From: Longimicrobium terrae
Lineage (GTDB): Bacteria; Gemmatimonadota; Gemmatimonadetes; Longimicrobiales; Longimicrobiaceae
Assembly: GCF_014202995.1 (NCBI RefSeq)
Contig: NZ_JACHIA010000005.1
Location: forward strand, 186,001 to 250,000
Direction: 5' to 3'
DNA: 64,000 nucleotides
Shown here: positions 8,716 through 16,258 of the stretch, piece by piece
Layout: every line of letters starts with the position of its first letter
How positions within the stretch are numbered: the stretch's first letter is position 1
Notes under the pieces: model-generated
What the model saw: the letters and a program-made list of their open reading frames with translations, nothing else
Database searches by the model: none
What the model was told of the DNA's origin: nothing
Translations under genes and position numbers: made by a program

Positions 8716-9570
8716 TCACCGCAGGGTGGGCGTCCGGAAGCGCTCCAGGTACGGATCCGCGCGGACCAGGTCGTAGTCCGGCGACTCGTCCACAAAGCGG
8801 CGCAGCAGCGGTCCGTGCCCCGAGCCCATGATCACCAGCACGCGCTCGCCGGGCTGCGCCACCCGGGTGATGTTGGCGAAGATCTTCAGATTCCGCTCGT
8901 ACCATCCGGCTACCATCTCCGCCCCGGGATAGACGGTGTCGCGGCCGACGGGGACGAACAGCAGGTACTTCGCTTCCAGTGAATCCATCATCGCCCCGTT
9001 GTTCACCCGCACCACCTCGCCCAGCGTGGAGGTGCGGATGGTGCTGTCCATTCCCGCGACGATCGCCTGGATCTCGGTGCCCATCCGCTGCGCCACGTGG
9101 CCCTGGCCATTGCGGGTGGCAAAGGCCATCACGCCGTCGATGTCCATCCCGTGCTGGTAATCCACCGTGTACACGCGGGGATGGTTGAGGCGGGCCGCCA
9201 GCCGCAGCCCGATCTGCTCGCGCTCGTCGCGTCCGAGCGTGTGCGACCCGGTGCGGTACTGTTGATAACGGGCGTTCCACAGGCTGTCGTACGCGGGCTC
9301 GGCCTCCAGCGCGATGCGCGTGGGACGGAACTCGGCGATGGCGGCGACCAGGGCCTCCATCTCCGCCTGCCGGCGCGGCGCGAGCACGTCGTCCACCGTG
9401 GGATTGTTGTAGTCCATCCCCGGATTGTCCCAGTGCGGGGTGCCCAGCACCATGACCTGCGGCCGCGCGGAAGACGGAGCGGCGGGGGCCTGCGCCTGGG
9501 CACGCGCGGCAAAGAGAACGAGGAGCAGCGCGGGCAGGCCGCGCGAACGGAGCGGAGCGGGACGCATCAT
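8716..9570 (-). CDS. DUF5694 (TraB/GumN-like) exported protein
   Basis: A 284-residue protein with a signal peptide (LPALLLVLFAARAQAQA) followed by a DUF5694 domain. The signature starts are present: VMVLGTPHWDNPG near the mature N-terminus, FRPTRIALEAEP, and near the end RVLVIMGSGHGPLLRRFV. The family is distantly related to the TraB/GumN metalloprotease-like fold, where the GxxH and GxGH-type motifs are thought to matter; a reaction has not been established to my knowledge. Two adjacent ATG codons (9570, 9567) could serve as the start. Confidence 0.8.
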   Translation of the reverse strand: MMRPAPLRSRGLPALLLVLFAARAQAQAPAAPSSARPQVMVLGTPHWDNPGMDYNNPTVDDVLAPRRQAEMEALVAAIAEFRPTRIALEAEPAYDSLWNARYQQYRTGSHTLGRDEREQIGLRLAARLNHPRVYTVDYQHGMDIDGVMAFATRNGQGHVAQRMGTEIQAIVAGMDSTIRTSTLGEVVRVNNGAMMDSLEAKYLLFVPVGRDTVYPGAEMVAGWYERNLKIFANITRVAQPGERVLVIMGSGHGPLLRRFVDESPDYDLVRADPYLERFRTPTLR

Positions 9571-9692
9571 TCGGAAATGTCGGGAGAGGGCGGGGGTGGG
9601 CCGCGAAACCACGGCGGCGACGGGGCCGTACGCTCCCTCCCGGGCCGCGGTTTCGGGCGATTGCGGGTCACCTGACCCCCCTCGCGGACGGT

Positions 9693-9725
9693 GGCCGAAA
9701 GCGTGCTCCGCGCACGCTTTCGGCC
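9693..9725. terminator. Perfect 14-bp hairpin upstream of the sigma-factor leader
   Basis: Arms 9693-9706 and 9712-9725 pair perfectly around the loop TCCGC. There is no T-run on either side, so it may be a rho-independent terminator without a tail, a transcript-end stabiliser or a dispersed repeat rather than a strong terminator. Confidence 0.4.
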
Positions 9726-9820
9726 GTGGCGCGGGAGGGCCCGGCAGAGAGGAACCTTACGCCCGGGGGCTGGTACTGAACCGTGTGACGAGAGCGGCGG
9801 AAAACAGTACGCCGCGACCG

Positions 9821-9849
9821 TTGACGCGCATCGTGGGCCGCTCTACTTT
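9821..9849 (+). promoter_or_regulatory. Sigma-70-type promoter for the sigma factor gene
   Basis: TTGACG (9821-9826), a 17-nt spacer and TACTTT (9844-9849) form a good housekeeping promoter on the plus strand. Predicted transcription starts near 9856, giving a leader of about 310 nt before the GTG at 10169. A second -10-like TACAAT lies at 9861. Confidence 0.6.
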
Positions 9850-10050
9850 GTGCGCCCCCGTACAATGGTTACGGGCTCTCTCAACCTTTTTTCCATCCCC
9901 GGTGCATTGAAGATGGCGTTCGCGTTCGCCCCTGGCCTCATGGACCTCCCCGGCTCGTTCCGGGCGCGGTTCCGCATGGGCATGGCGAACGCATGCGCCG
10001 GGGACGGCGGCGGGACGCACGCGTAGCTTCTGGCACGCGCCGCTCCCTCC

Positions 10051-10085
10051 GCCGCCCGCCGCAACCGCGTCGGGCGGCTTTGTTT
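10051..10085 (+). terminator. Terminator-like hairpin inside the sigma-factor leader
   Basis: An 8-bp GC stem (10051-10058 with 10071-10078) is followed by TTTGTTT. It lies about 195 nt after the predicted transcription start and 84 nt before the sigma gene start. It could end a short leader RNA, act as an attenuator, or simply mark a short unidentified transcript. Confidence 0.5.
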
Positions 10086-10168
10086 CGCACTGCGGCAGAG
10101 CTTTTGCAAGTCCGCGCCCATCCGCGTTCGTTCGCGGAAGCAGGGCCGGACCCTCTTCGGAAGGGCAC

Positions 10169-11089
10169 GTGAAGAACGACGACACGACCACGCAGCGAAA
10201 GGGAGCCCGCCGCCGCAAGCGGTCGGCACCCAGCCTGGACGGGGGCTTCGGCGTAGCGGCCGAAGACCAGTCCAGTCTTGACCAGTACCTCAAGGAGGTC
10301 AGCACCCACTCGCTGCTGACCCCCGCGCAGGAAGTGGAGCTGGGCAGGCGCTCGCAGGTGGGCGACGAGCAGGCAGTCGCCGAGCTGGTGCGCGCCAACC
10401 TGCGCTTCGTGATCTCGGTGGCCAAGAAGTACCAGAACCGCGGCGTCTCCCTGGCTGACCTCATCCAGGAAGGCAACGTGGGCCTGGTGACGGCCGCGCG
10501 GAAGTTTGATCCGGAGCAGGGCGTAAAGTTCATTTCCTACGCCGTGTGGTGGATCCGGCAGGCCATTCTGTCGGCCCTGGCCAACCAGGGGCGCAGCGTG
10601 CGCGTGCCGCTCAACCGCGCCAGCGACCTTGCCAAGATCTTTCGCGAGCGCGAGCGGCTCAAGCAGGAGCTTCGGCGCGATCCCACGCCGCAGGAACTGG
10701 GCGAAGCCACGGGCCTGTCCGTGGACATCGTCGAGAGCCTGCAGACGCTGAACGCGGCCGAGATCCGCCTGGACGCCCCCATCGGCGACAGCGACGACAG
10801 CCAGCTGATGGACCGCTTCGTGGCGGATTCCGCCATCGAAACGGAGGACGAGGTCGAGGAGCGGCTGCTTTCCGAGCGCATCGACAAGGCGCTGGGCACG
10901 CTGCAGCCGCGCGACGCCAAGGTGCTCAAGCTGTACTTCGGCCTGGAAGGCGGACGCGAGCACACCCTGGAAGAGATCGGCGACATCCTGGGCGTGACGC
11001 GCGAACGCATCCGCCAGCTTCGCGACCGCGCGCTCAAGCGGCTGCGCGAGGGCGAGATGGGCGAAGCGCTGGCCTCCTTCGCCGCGTAA
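10169..11089 (+). CDS. RNA polymerase sigma factor, RpoD/SigA family
   Basis: A 306-residue sigma-70 family factor. Region 1.2 begins at LDQYLKEV, region 2 covers NLRFVISVAKKYQNRG to FISYAVWWIRQAI (the -10 recognition helix, with the conserved YAVWWIRQAI), region 3 follows, and region 4 ends with the helix-turn-helix VTRERIRQLRDRALKRLR. Region 1.1 is absent and the N-terminus is a short basic tail, so it is shorter than the E. coli housekeeping factor but normal for SigA-like or RpoS-like group 1/2 factors. The GTG start at 10169 has a GGAAGGG ribosome binding site about 6 nt upstream. Whether it is the main factor or a group-2 paralogue cannot be settled from this window. Confidence 0.92.
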   Translation: MKNDDTTTQRKGARRRKRSAPSLDGGFGVAAEDQSSLDQYLKEVSTHSLLTPAQEVELGRRSQVGDEQAVAELVRANLRFVISVAKKYQNRGVSLADLIQEGNVGLVTAARKFDPEQGVKFISYAVWWIRQAILSALANQGRSVRVPLNRASDLAKIFRERERLKQELRRDPTPQELGEATGLSVDIVESLQTLNAAEIRLDAPIGDSDDSQLMDRFVADSAIETEDEVEERLLSERIDKALGTLQPRDAKVLKLYFGLEGGREHTLEEIGDILGVTRERIRQLRDRALKRLREGEMGEALASFAA

Positions 11090-11118
11090 TGCGCATCCGC
11101 ACCGGTTCGTACTCCACA

Positions 11119-11155
11119 CGGCACTCTTCCGCACGGAAGGGTGCCGTTGTGTTTT
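11119..11155 (+). terminator. Intrinsic terminator after the sigma factor gene
   Basis: A 12-bp stem with one wobble (11119-11130 with 11135-11146, loop GCAC) is followed by TTGTGTTTT. It separates the sigma gene from rsgA, which starts 50 nt further on. Confidence 0.8.
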
Positions 11156-11204
11156 CCGCCACGCGCGTCCGGACTGGCCGCGCGCACCCGTACCGAAACA
11201 CCGA

Positions 11205-12116
11205 ATGCTGACGGGCACGATCAGACAGGGGCAGGGCGGCATCTACGAGGTGGAGACGCCGGACGGCGTGGTGGAGGCCTCCCTCCGCGGCCGGCTCAAG
11301 CGCGACGAGCGCTCGGGGGGCAAGGTCGTCGTCGGCGACCGCGTGGACCTGGAATCCGAGGCGTCGGGCGAGGGAATCGTGTGGGCCATTCAGCGGGTGC
11401 ACGAGCGCACCACGCTGCTGGAGCGCCGCTCGCCCGGCAAGGCGCCGCGCTCCAAGCCCATCGTGGCCAACGTCGACCAGGTGCTCATCGTGTTCGCCGC
11501 GGCCAATCCCGATCCGCACCTGCGCATGCTGGACCGCTTTCTCGTCATTGCGGGAAGCAGCGGGATCGCGCCGCTCATCGTCATCAACAAGGTGGACGTA
11601 AAGGGCGAGGCGGCGGCGCGGGCCTTTTTTGCGCCGTACGAAAAGGCGGGGTACCGGCTGCTGTTTACCGCGGCCAAGGCGGGGATAGGGGTGGATGAAC
11701 TGCGCGAGTCGCTCTGCGGGCGGCTGTCCGCGCTCACCGGGCCGTCGGGCGTGGGCAAGAGCAGCCTGCTGAACGCCATCCAGCCCGGGCTGGGGCTGCG
11801 CGTGGCCGCCATCAGCGAGGCGGTGAACAAGGGCAAGCACACGACGGTGACCGCGCAGCTGATTCCGCTGGACTGCGGCGGATGGGTGGCGGACACGCCC
11901 GGGCTGCGCGAACTCGGCCTGTGGGAGATCGACCGCGACCAGCTGCAGTTCTATTTTCCGGAGATCGAGCGGTTGCTGGGCGGATGCCGCTACCCCACCT
12001 GCAGCCACATCCACGAGCCGGACTGCGCGATCCGCACGGCGGTGGCCGCGGGGGAGCTGGATGCCGGCCGCTACGACAGCTACCGCCGCATGGTGCTGGG
12101 CGAGGACGACTTCTAG
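11205..12116 (+). CDS. rsgA: Ribosome small-subunit GTPase RsgA
   Basis: A 303-residue circularly permuted GTPase that assists late maturation of the 30S subunit. The order of motifs is diagnostic: an N-terminal OB fold, then G4 (NKVD from N128), G1/Walker A (GPSGVGKSS from G179) and G3 (DTPG). The C-terminal zinc finger is intact with C261, C266, H268 and C274. The length fits the family. The gene starts within 60 nt of the sigma factor terminator and is probably transcribed from its own promoter. Confidence 0.95.
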   Translation: MLTGTIRQGQGGIYEVETPDGVVEASLRGRLKRDERSGGKVVVGDRVDLESEASGEGIVWAIQRVHERTTLLERRSPGKAPRSKPIVANVDQVLIVFAAANPDPHLRMLDRFLVIAGSSGIAPLIVINKVDVKGEAAARAFFAPYEKAGYRLLFTAAKAGIGVDELRESLCGRLSALTGPSGVGKSSLLNAIQPGLGLRVAAISEAVNKGKHTTVTAQLIPLDCGGWVADTPGLRELGLWEIDRDQLQFYFPEIERLLGGCRYPTCSHIHEPDCAIRTAVAAGELDAGRYDSYRRMVLGEDDF

Positions 12117-12226
12117 ACCGGTCGATGGAGGGCTGTGATGACGTCCGCCGTTGATGCTGATCGAGAATGATCACCGCTGTCCGATGATTCGCGACGGGGG
12201 CGACTGAAGTCGCGGCAACAACGGCG

Positions 12227-12254
12227 CGAAGTCCGCCTTCGCGGACTGTGGCGG
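12227..12254. repeat. 28-nt dispersed repeat, copy 1
   Basis: The copy contains a hairpin AGTCCGC-CTTC-GCGGACT followed by GTGGCGG. A second copy with one base difference lies at 12332-12359. It has the look of a REP-type element. Confidence 0.75.
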
Positions 12255-12331
12255 AAAGACAGGCGCGGACGGCGACGGGGCAGCGCGCTGGCCGCTTTCC
12301 AGGAGCGAGTGAATACGCCGTTGGAGAAGCA

Positions 12332-12359
12332 CGAAGTCCGCCCTCGCGGACTGTGGCGG
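12332..12359. repeat. 28-nt dispersed repeat, copy 2
   Basis: Differs from the copy at 12227-12254 at one loop position (T to C), preserving the 7-bp stem AGTCCGC/GCGGACT. The conserved stem suggests the structure rather than the sequence is kept. Confidence 0.75.
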
Positions 12360-12531
12360 GCATAGGCGGTGCGGGGGGCGACGTTGGCTTGGCGAAAGGC
12401 CAGATCCTTCGTCGGCTCCAGAGCACGGCGCGGCGGACACTTCGGCCGGCGCCTCTTCAGGACGACCTGTGTCGTGCGCTGCGGTGGAGGATAACAGCTT
12501 GGGATTTGTTGAGATCGTCTGTGGCGGATAA

Positions 12532-12570
12532 CGAAAGAGGAGAGCAGACCATGTCTGCTCTCCTCTTTCG
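12532..12570. terminator. 17-bp terminator hairpin downstream of the lipoprotein gene
   Basis: A perfect 17-bp stem (12532-12548 with 12554-12570, loop CCATG) lies 24 nt beyond the stop of the minus-strand lipoprotein gene. On the plus strand it is followed by TTTCG. It ends transcripts arriving from either side. Confidence 0.75.
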
Positions 12571-12593
12571 TTTCGCTGATGGCGAAGCAGCCG

Positions 12594-13637
12594 TCAGGGC
12601 GTGCCCACCCGCTGCGCCGCACCGATGCTGCGGGGCTCGGGCGCCTGGTCGATGCACCGCCCGGCTTCCCACGTCTTGCGCCAGGTGCCGCCGTCGCGCG
12701 AGATCGCCTCGTACCAGCTTTCGCGCACGCCAAAGATCTGGATGAGCAGTTCGGGCTGGCCGGCGCCGTTCCAGTTCAGGTGGTCCACTGCCTTGGGCGC
12801 GCCCTTGCCGGTCTTGGCGTAGGAGCGCACTTCCTGGTAGATGGGCGTGTACCCCGCGCGCTGCTCGTAGTCGCCCACGTAGAACACGCTCCACGCGTCC
12901 GGCTCCGCCGCGCCAAGCCCGATCTGGTCGCCCACCAGGTAGGTGGAAGCCATCTCCGGATGCCCGCCGCGGATCAGGTCCAGCGCCTGCAGGTCACGCA
13001 TGGCCCCGCCCCAGCTGCGCGGCCGCTGCAGGCCGTTCTGCAGCACCAGCCGTTCGGCCACGAGGGAAGCGTAGCGGCGGATGGTGCCATCCACCTGCGG
13101 CGGCGAGTACTCGCCCATCACGTCCGGCGCGAGTCCCTTGCGAAAGGCCAGGAACTCGCCTTCCGCCGCGGCGGCGGCCACCGTGGTGGCCTGCCCCTGC
13201 GCCGTGGGCACCCCGCACGCCGTGGGACGCGAGGGCGTCTGGATGGTGAGCGTGCCCACCTGCGAGCCGCGCCGGAACAGCACGAACTGCGCGTTCAGGG
13301 GCATCACCGCCTCGCGGAAGCGCTGCTCGTACGCCTGCGGCGACACGCCCGCCGGCTTCTTGATGGTGCGCAGCGAATCGCCGGAGATCTCTGCCACGGG
13401 AATCAGCTGCGCAATGCCGTTCTGCGCGCGGATGACGTGAAAGAGCACGGGGCCGGTGGGCAGCGCCATTCCCGCGATGGCGCCCGGTTCCGGGCCCGTC
13501 GCGTCTTCGCCGCCCGGGGGCGGCGGCGTGACCACCTGCACCGACGCACCGCCCCATTCCACGTTGTCGCAGGCGGCCGGAGCGGTTAGAATCAGGAGCG
13601 CCGCCACGCGGGCGGTGCGTGCTGCTTGGACGCGCAT
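12594..13637 (-). CDS. Probable lipoprotein, unknown family
   Basis: A 347-residue exported protein. The N-terminus has a basic start, a hydrophobic core (VAALLILTAPAAC) and a Cys at residue 23 that fits a weak lipobox, so membrane anchoring is likely but not certain. The mature part begins with a Pro/Gly-rich linker. Recurrent features are a GTLTIQ strand region, a QAYEQRFREAV helix and, near the C-terminus, NGAGQPELLIQIFG, which resembles FG-GAP-like or VCBS-type surface repeats only weakly. No enzyme motif is recognised. Transcription ends at the 17-bp hairpin. Confidence 0.65.
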   Translation of the reverse strand: MRVQAARTARVAALLILTAPAACDNVEWGGASVQVVTPPPPGGEDATGPEPGAIAGMALPTGPVLFHVIRAQNGIAQLIPVAEISGDSLRTIKKPAGVSPQAYEQRFREAVMPLNAQFVLFRRGSQVGTLTIQTPSRPTACGVPTAQGQATTVAAAAAEGEFLAFRKGLAPDVMGEYSPPQVDGTIRRYASLVAERLVLQNGLQRPRSWGGAMRDLQALDLIRGGHPEMASTYLVGDQIGLGAAEPDAWSVFYVGDYEQRAGYTPIYQEVRSYAKTGKGAPKAVDHLNWNGAGQPELLIQIFGVRESWYEAISRDGGTWRKTWEAGRCIDQAPEPRSIGAAQRVGTP

Positions 13638-13787
13638 GGTGCGGTTCTGTCTGTCGGAAGAGCGGGCCGGCCCATCCGGACGGCCCGGCTTTTGTTTGGG
13701 GATCGGTTCGACCCCGCAGGCCGCGCGCTCCGCAAGGACCCGGCCAGCACTCAGCCCAAGCTACGGCCGATCCCCGTTCGCTGCCAG

Positions 13788-14267
13788 ATGATTGATCCCA
13801 GCGAGTACCGCCGCGTCATGGGCCACTTTGCCACCGGCGTGGCCGTGGTGACCTCGTGCCGTGACGACGGATCGCCCGCCGGGCTCACGGTGAGCGCCGT
13901 TTCGGCCCTTTCTCTGCAGCCCACGCTCATGATGGTGGCGCTCGACCGCAAGTCGCAGACGCACGCGTGGATCGAGCAGTGCGGCTACTTTGCCGTCAAC
14001 GTCATGGAAGACGGCCGGGGAGAAACGCTGGCGCGGCGCTTTGCCGCGGGCGGGCAGGAAGAAAAGTTCCGCGGCGTGGCCTGGCACTCGCAGACCACCG
14101 GCGCTCCCGTGCTGGACGACGCACTGGCCTGGCTGGACTGCCGCGTGCAGGCCGCCCTTCCCGGCGGCGACCACACCATCTTTGTCGGCGAAGTCGTGGC
14201 CGCCGACACCCGTGAAGGCACACCCCTGGTTTATTATCGTGGCGGATTTGGACGCTTCGTCCCCTGA
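13788..14267 (+). CDS. Flavin reductase family (FMN-binding split-barrel) protein
   Basis: A 159-residue flavin reductase-like protein that uses NAD(P)H to reduce free flavin, usually for a partner monooxygenase. The family signature is visible: FATGVAVVTS near residue 12, DGSPAGLTVSAVSALSLQP (FMN-phosphate binding), then a C-terminal HTIFVGEVVAA and YYRGGFGRF. I chose the ATG at 13788 because the domain begins immediately after it. The stop lies 29 nt into the next gene, so the two are probably co-transcribed. No monooxygenase is encoded nearby. Confidence 0.9.
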   Translation: MIDPSEYRRVMGHFATGVAVVTSCRDDGSPAGLTVSAVSALSLQPTLMMVALDRKSQTHAWIEQCGYFAVNVMEDGRGETLARRFAAGGQEEKFRGVAWHSQTTGAPVLDDALAWLDCRVQAALPGGDHTIFVGEVVAADTREGTPLVYYRGGFGRFVP

Positions 14268-15747
14268 CGCCCGCGGACGCCCCTGGCCCGTGCTGGTTCG
14301 CGCGGCGCTGGCGGGTTTTGCCCTCGGGCTGATTCTTTTCGCCGCCGGCGCGCTGATCCTGTATCAGACGCAGGGCGTGCTTCCCGCCGCGGGAGGGCTG
14401 CTGGCCACATTTGCCGCCGCGCTCGCCGCGGGGGGGTGGGCCGGCGCGCCCGGCGCGCGCACGGACGCGCCCCCCACCTGGCGCTGGGTGGGAGCCGGGA
14501 TCGCCGTGGCCGTGTCCGGCGCGTTCGGCACGCTGTGGGCGCACTTTGGCTGGGACCGCTTCGGCGGGGTGGCCCGCGCGCTGGCCCTGCTGTTTCTGGT
14601 GGGGGTGCCGGTGTACGCCATCGGCTTTCTGCTCCCCGGCCTGTCCACCTGGGCGGCGGCGTTCCGCGCCGCGCTGGAGGAGGACGACGAGGAAACGCGC
14701 GGCCTGCCGCGCGGCGCGGAAGAGGTGGTGCTGGCCATTCTCCTGGGTGCCGCGCTGGGCGCGGCTCTGGGCGGCCTGCTGCTGCTGCCGCTGGTGAGCC
14801 CGGGGCCGCTGCTGTTCGGCGTAGCCCTGCTGCTCACCTTTCCCCTCTTCTTTCCCCGCGAGATGCCCGTGTCGCCCGGCAGCGGCGAGCGCGTGCTGCA
14901 CGAGGAAGAAACGGCGTACTGCACGCTGCGGGTGACGGAAACAGTGTTCCCCGGCGGGGGGCGCCAGCCGGAGATGCGGCTGTACGTCAACGAAGAAGCG
15001 GAGTCGGGAGAGCTGGAGCGCAGCGGCGCGCCCACCTTCGCCTACATCGCGGCCGCGGAAAAGTGGCTGCGGGAGATCACCCCCCGCGGCGCGTCGTACC
15101 TGTTTCTCGGCGGCGGCGCCTACACCCTGCCGCGCCGCGTGGCGGAAGACGACAGCACGGCGCGGGTCACCGTCGTCGAACTGGATCCCGCCATCACCCG
15201 CGCCGCGTACCGCTGGTTCGGGGTGCGGCCGGAGCACGGCATCACCACGCTGCACGGCGACGCGCGGGCGGTGGCGGCGGCGCTCCCGGCCGGCGGGTGG
15301 GACCGGGTGATCGTGGACGTGTACGGCGGCGACGAGATGGTGCCGCCGCACCTGGTCACGCGGGAAGCGCTCGCCGAGTTTGCCGCGCTGCTGCGGCCGG
15401 ACGGGCTGCTGCTCATCAACCTGATCGGGGTGGCGCGCGGCGAGGGGCAGGGGCGCTTCTGGTCCACCGTGCGCACCGTGGCGGAGTCGTTTTCCTCCAC
15501 GCGGCTGTACACGCACCTGGGGCGCGACTCGGGGGAGCGGCAGAATTTTCTGCTCGCCGCCTCACCGTGGGCAGGGGTGGGATTTCCGGAGCGGGCGGGG
15601 TGGTTTGAGCCGTGGGCGGCGGAGGAGTGGCCCCGGGTGGACGCCGCCGCGGTGTACCGCGACCGGGCGGGGGCGGATGAGGGGCAAGCGCAGCGCGCCG
15701 CGCCCCGGGAGGAGCGCGGCGCGCGGGTGACGCCGGCGGCGGACTAG
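14239..15747 (+). CDS. Membrane protein fused to a spermidine-synthase-like domain
   Basis: A 502-residue protein whose N-terminal half has about six hydrophobic segments and whose C-terminal half (about residues 225-440) is a spermidine synthase/Rossmann methyltransferase-like domain. The domain contains LFLGGGAYTLPR (about 288-299), VVELDPAI, LHGDAR and VIVDVYGG, which match the aminopropyl-donor binding loop, acidic strand ends and catalytic-type aspartates of the family. Membrane-tethered members have no proven reaction and may not make polyamines. The GTG at 14239 overlaps the flavin reductase gene by 29 nt. The stop overlaps the stop of the next, opposite-strand gene by 3 nt. Confidence 0.82.
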   Translation: MADLDASSPDARGRPWPVLVRAALAGFALGLILFAAGALILYQTQGVLPAAGGLLATFAAALAAGGWAGAPGARTDAPPTWRWVGAGIAVAVSGAFGTLWAHFGWDRFGGVARALALLFLVGVPVYAIGFLLPGLSTWAAAFRAALEEDDEETRGLPRGAEEVVLAILLGAALGAALGGLLLLPLVSPGPLLFGVALLLTFPLFFPREMPVSPGSGERVLHEEETAYCTLRVTETVFPGGGRQPEMRLYVNEEAESGELERSGAPTFAYIAAAEKWLREITPRGASYLFLGGGAYTLPRRVAEDDSTARVTVVELDPAITRAAYRWFGVRPEHGITTLHGDARAVAAALPAGGWDRVIVDVYGGDEMVPPHLVTREALAEFAALLRPDGLLLINLIGVARGEGQGRFWSTVRTVAESFSSTRLYTHLGRDSGERQNFLLAASPWAGVGFPERAGWFEPWAAEEWPRVDAAAVYRDRAGADEGQAQRAAPREERGARVTPAAD

Positions 15748-16088
15748 CGCGGGCCGCCCTTGGTGCGCTTCTGCGCCTTTTTCTGCTGCCGGGCCATTTC
15801 GCCCTGCATGAACTCCATCTGCTTGCGCCGCATTTCCAGGTGGCGCTTCATCTGCTCCTGCTGCTTCAGCTTCTGCCCTTCGGGGCCGGCGTACCGCTGC
15901 CGGTCCATCATCCGCTTCATCAGGCGGATGACGGGCGCGGCCAGGTACTTGAGCATGAACGCCTTGCGCTTTTCGCCCTTGGCTTCCAGATCCGCGAGCG
16001 CGTACGGAAGCGCCTGCACCTGGTCCTGCAGGTTGCGGTGCCTCTGCTCGGGCGTTTCCTTCTTTTTCTTCTTTTTATTCTCGGCCAT
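15744..16088 (-). CDS. Lys/Arg-rich coiled-coil protein, unknown
   Basis: A 114-residue very basic protein. It starts with a poly-Lys run (ENKKKKKKETPEQ) and is predicted helical throughout, rich in Gln, Lys, Arg and Met (QQEQMKRHLEMRRKQMEFM). No catalytic motif is visible; nucleic-acid binding is a guess from charge alone. The stop codon (CTA on the plus strand) overlaps the TAG of the spermidine-synthase-like gene on the other strand. Confidence 0.55.
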   Translation of the reverse strand: MAENKKKKKKETPEQRHRNLQDQVQALPYALADLEAKGEKRKAFMLKYLAAPVIRLMKRMMDRQRYAGPEGQKLKQQEQMKRHLEMRRKQMEFMQGEMARQQKKAQKRTKGGPR

Positions 16089-16258
16089 GACGACGTGGGT
16101 CGGTCGATGGTAGTGTCAGGATCGCCGGTGCCCGGCAGCGGTTCCGGTACCCCGGCGGGGAAACCCGGTTCGCGCCGCCCATCCCGCGCGGAACGCACAA
16201 TCGTAGCCCCCGCGCGCCCCGCTCACAAGCGCGGACGCGCGGCGGGACGGGTGCGCCC

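Larger units (their letters stand above)
12117..12531. other. Gene-free region with short repeats
   Basis: This stretch between rsgA and the convergent lipoprotein gene holds no credible gene. It contains two near-identical 28-nt repeats (listed separately), a small inverted repeat GCGACT-GA-AGTCGC near 12200-12213, and otherwise featureless GC-rich sequence. Confidence 0.6.

Noticed and set aside
9691-10026. Small gene in the sigma-factor leader (111 codons)
   Set aside because: It begins inside a perfect hairpin, crosses the promoter and has no ribosome binding site or protein signature.
12113-12733. Gene in the region downstream of rsgA
   Set aside because: The frame crosses repeats and hairpins and lacks a start signal or similarity; the region looks non-coding.
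14239-15747. Functional spermidine synthase
   Set aside because: The domain match does not establish the reaction, and membrane-fused members often lack proof of polyamine synthesis, so only the fold is called.
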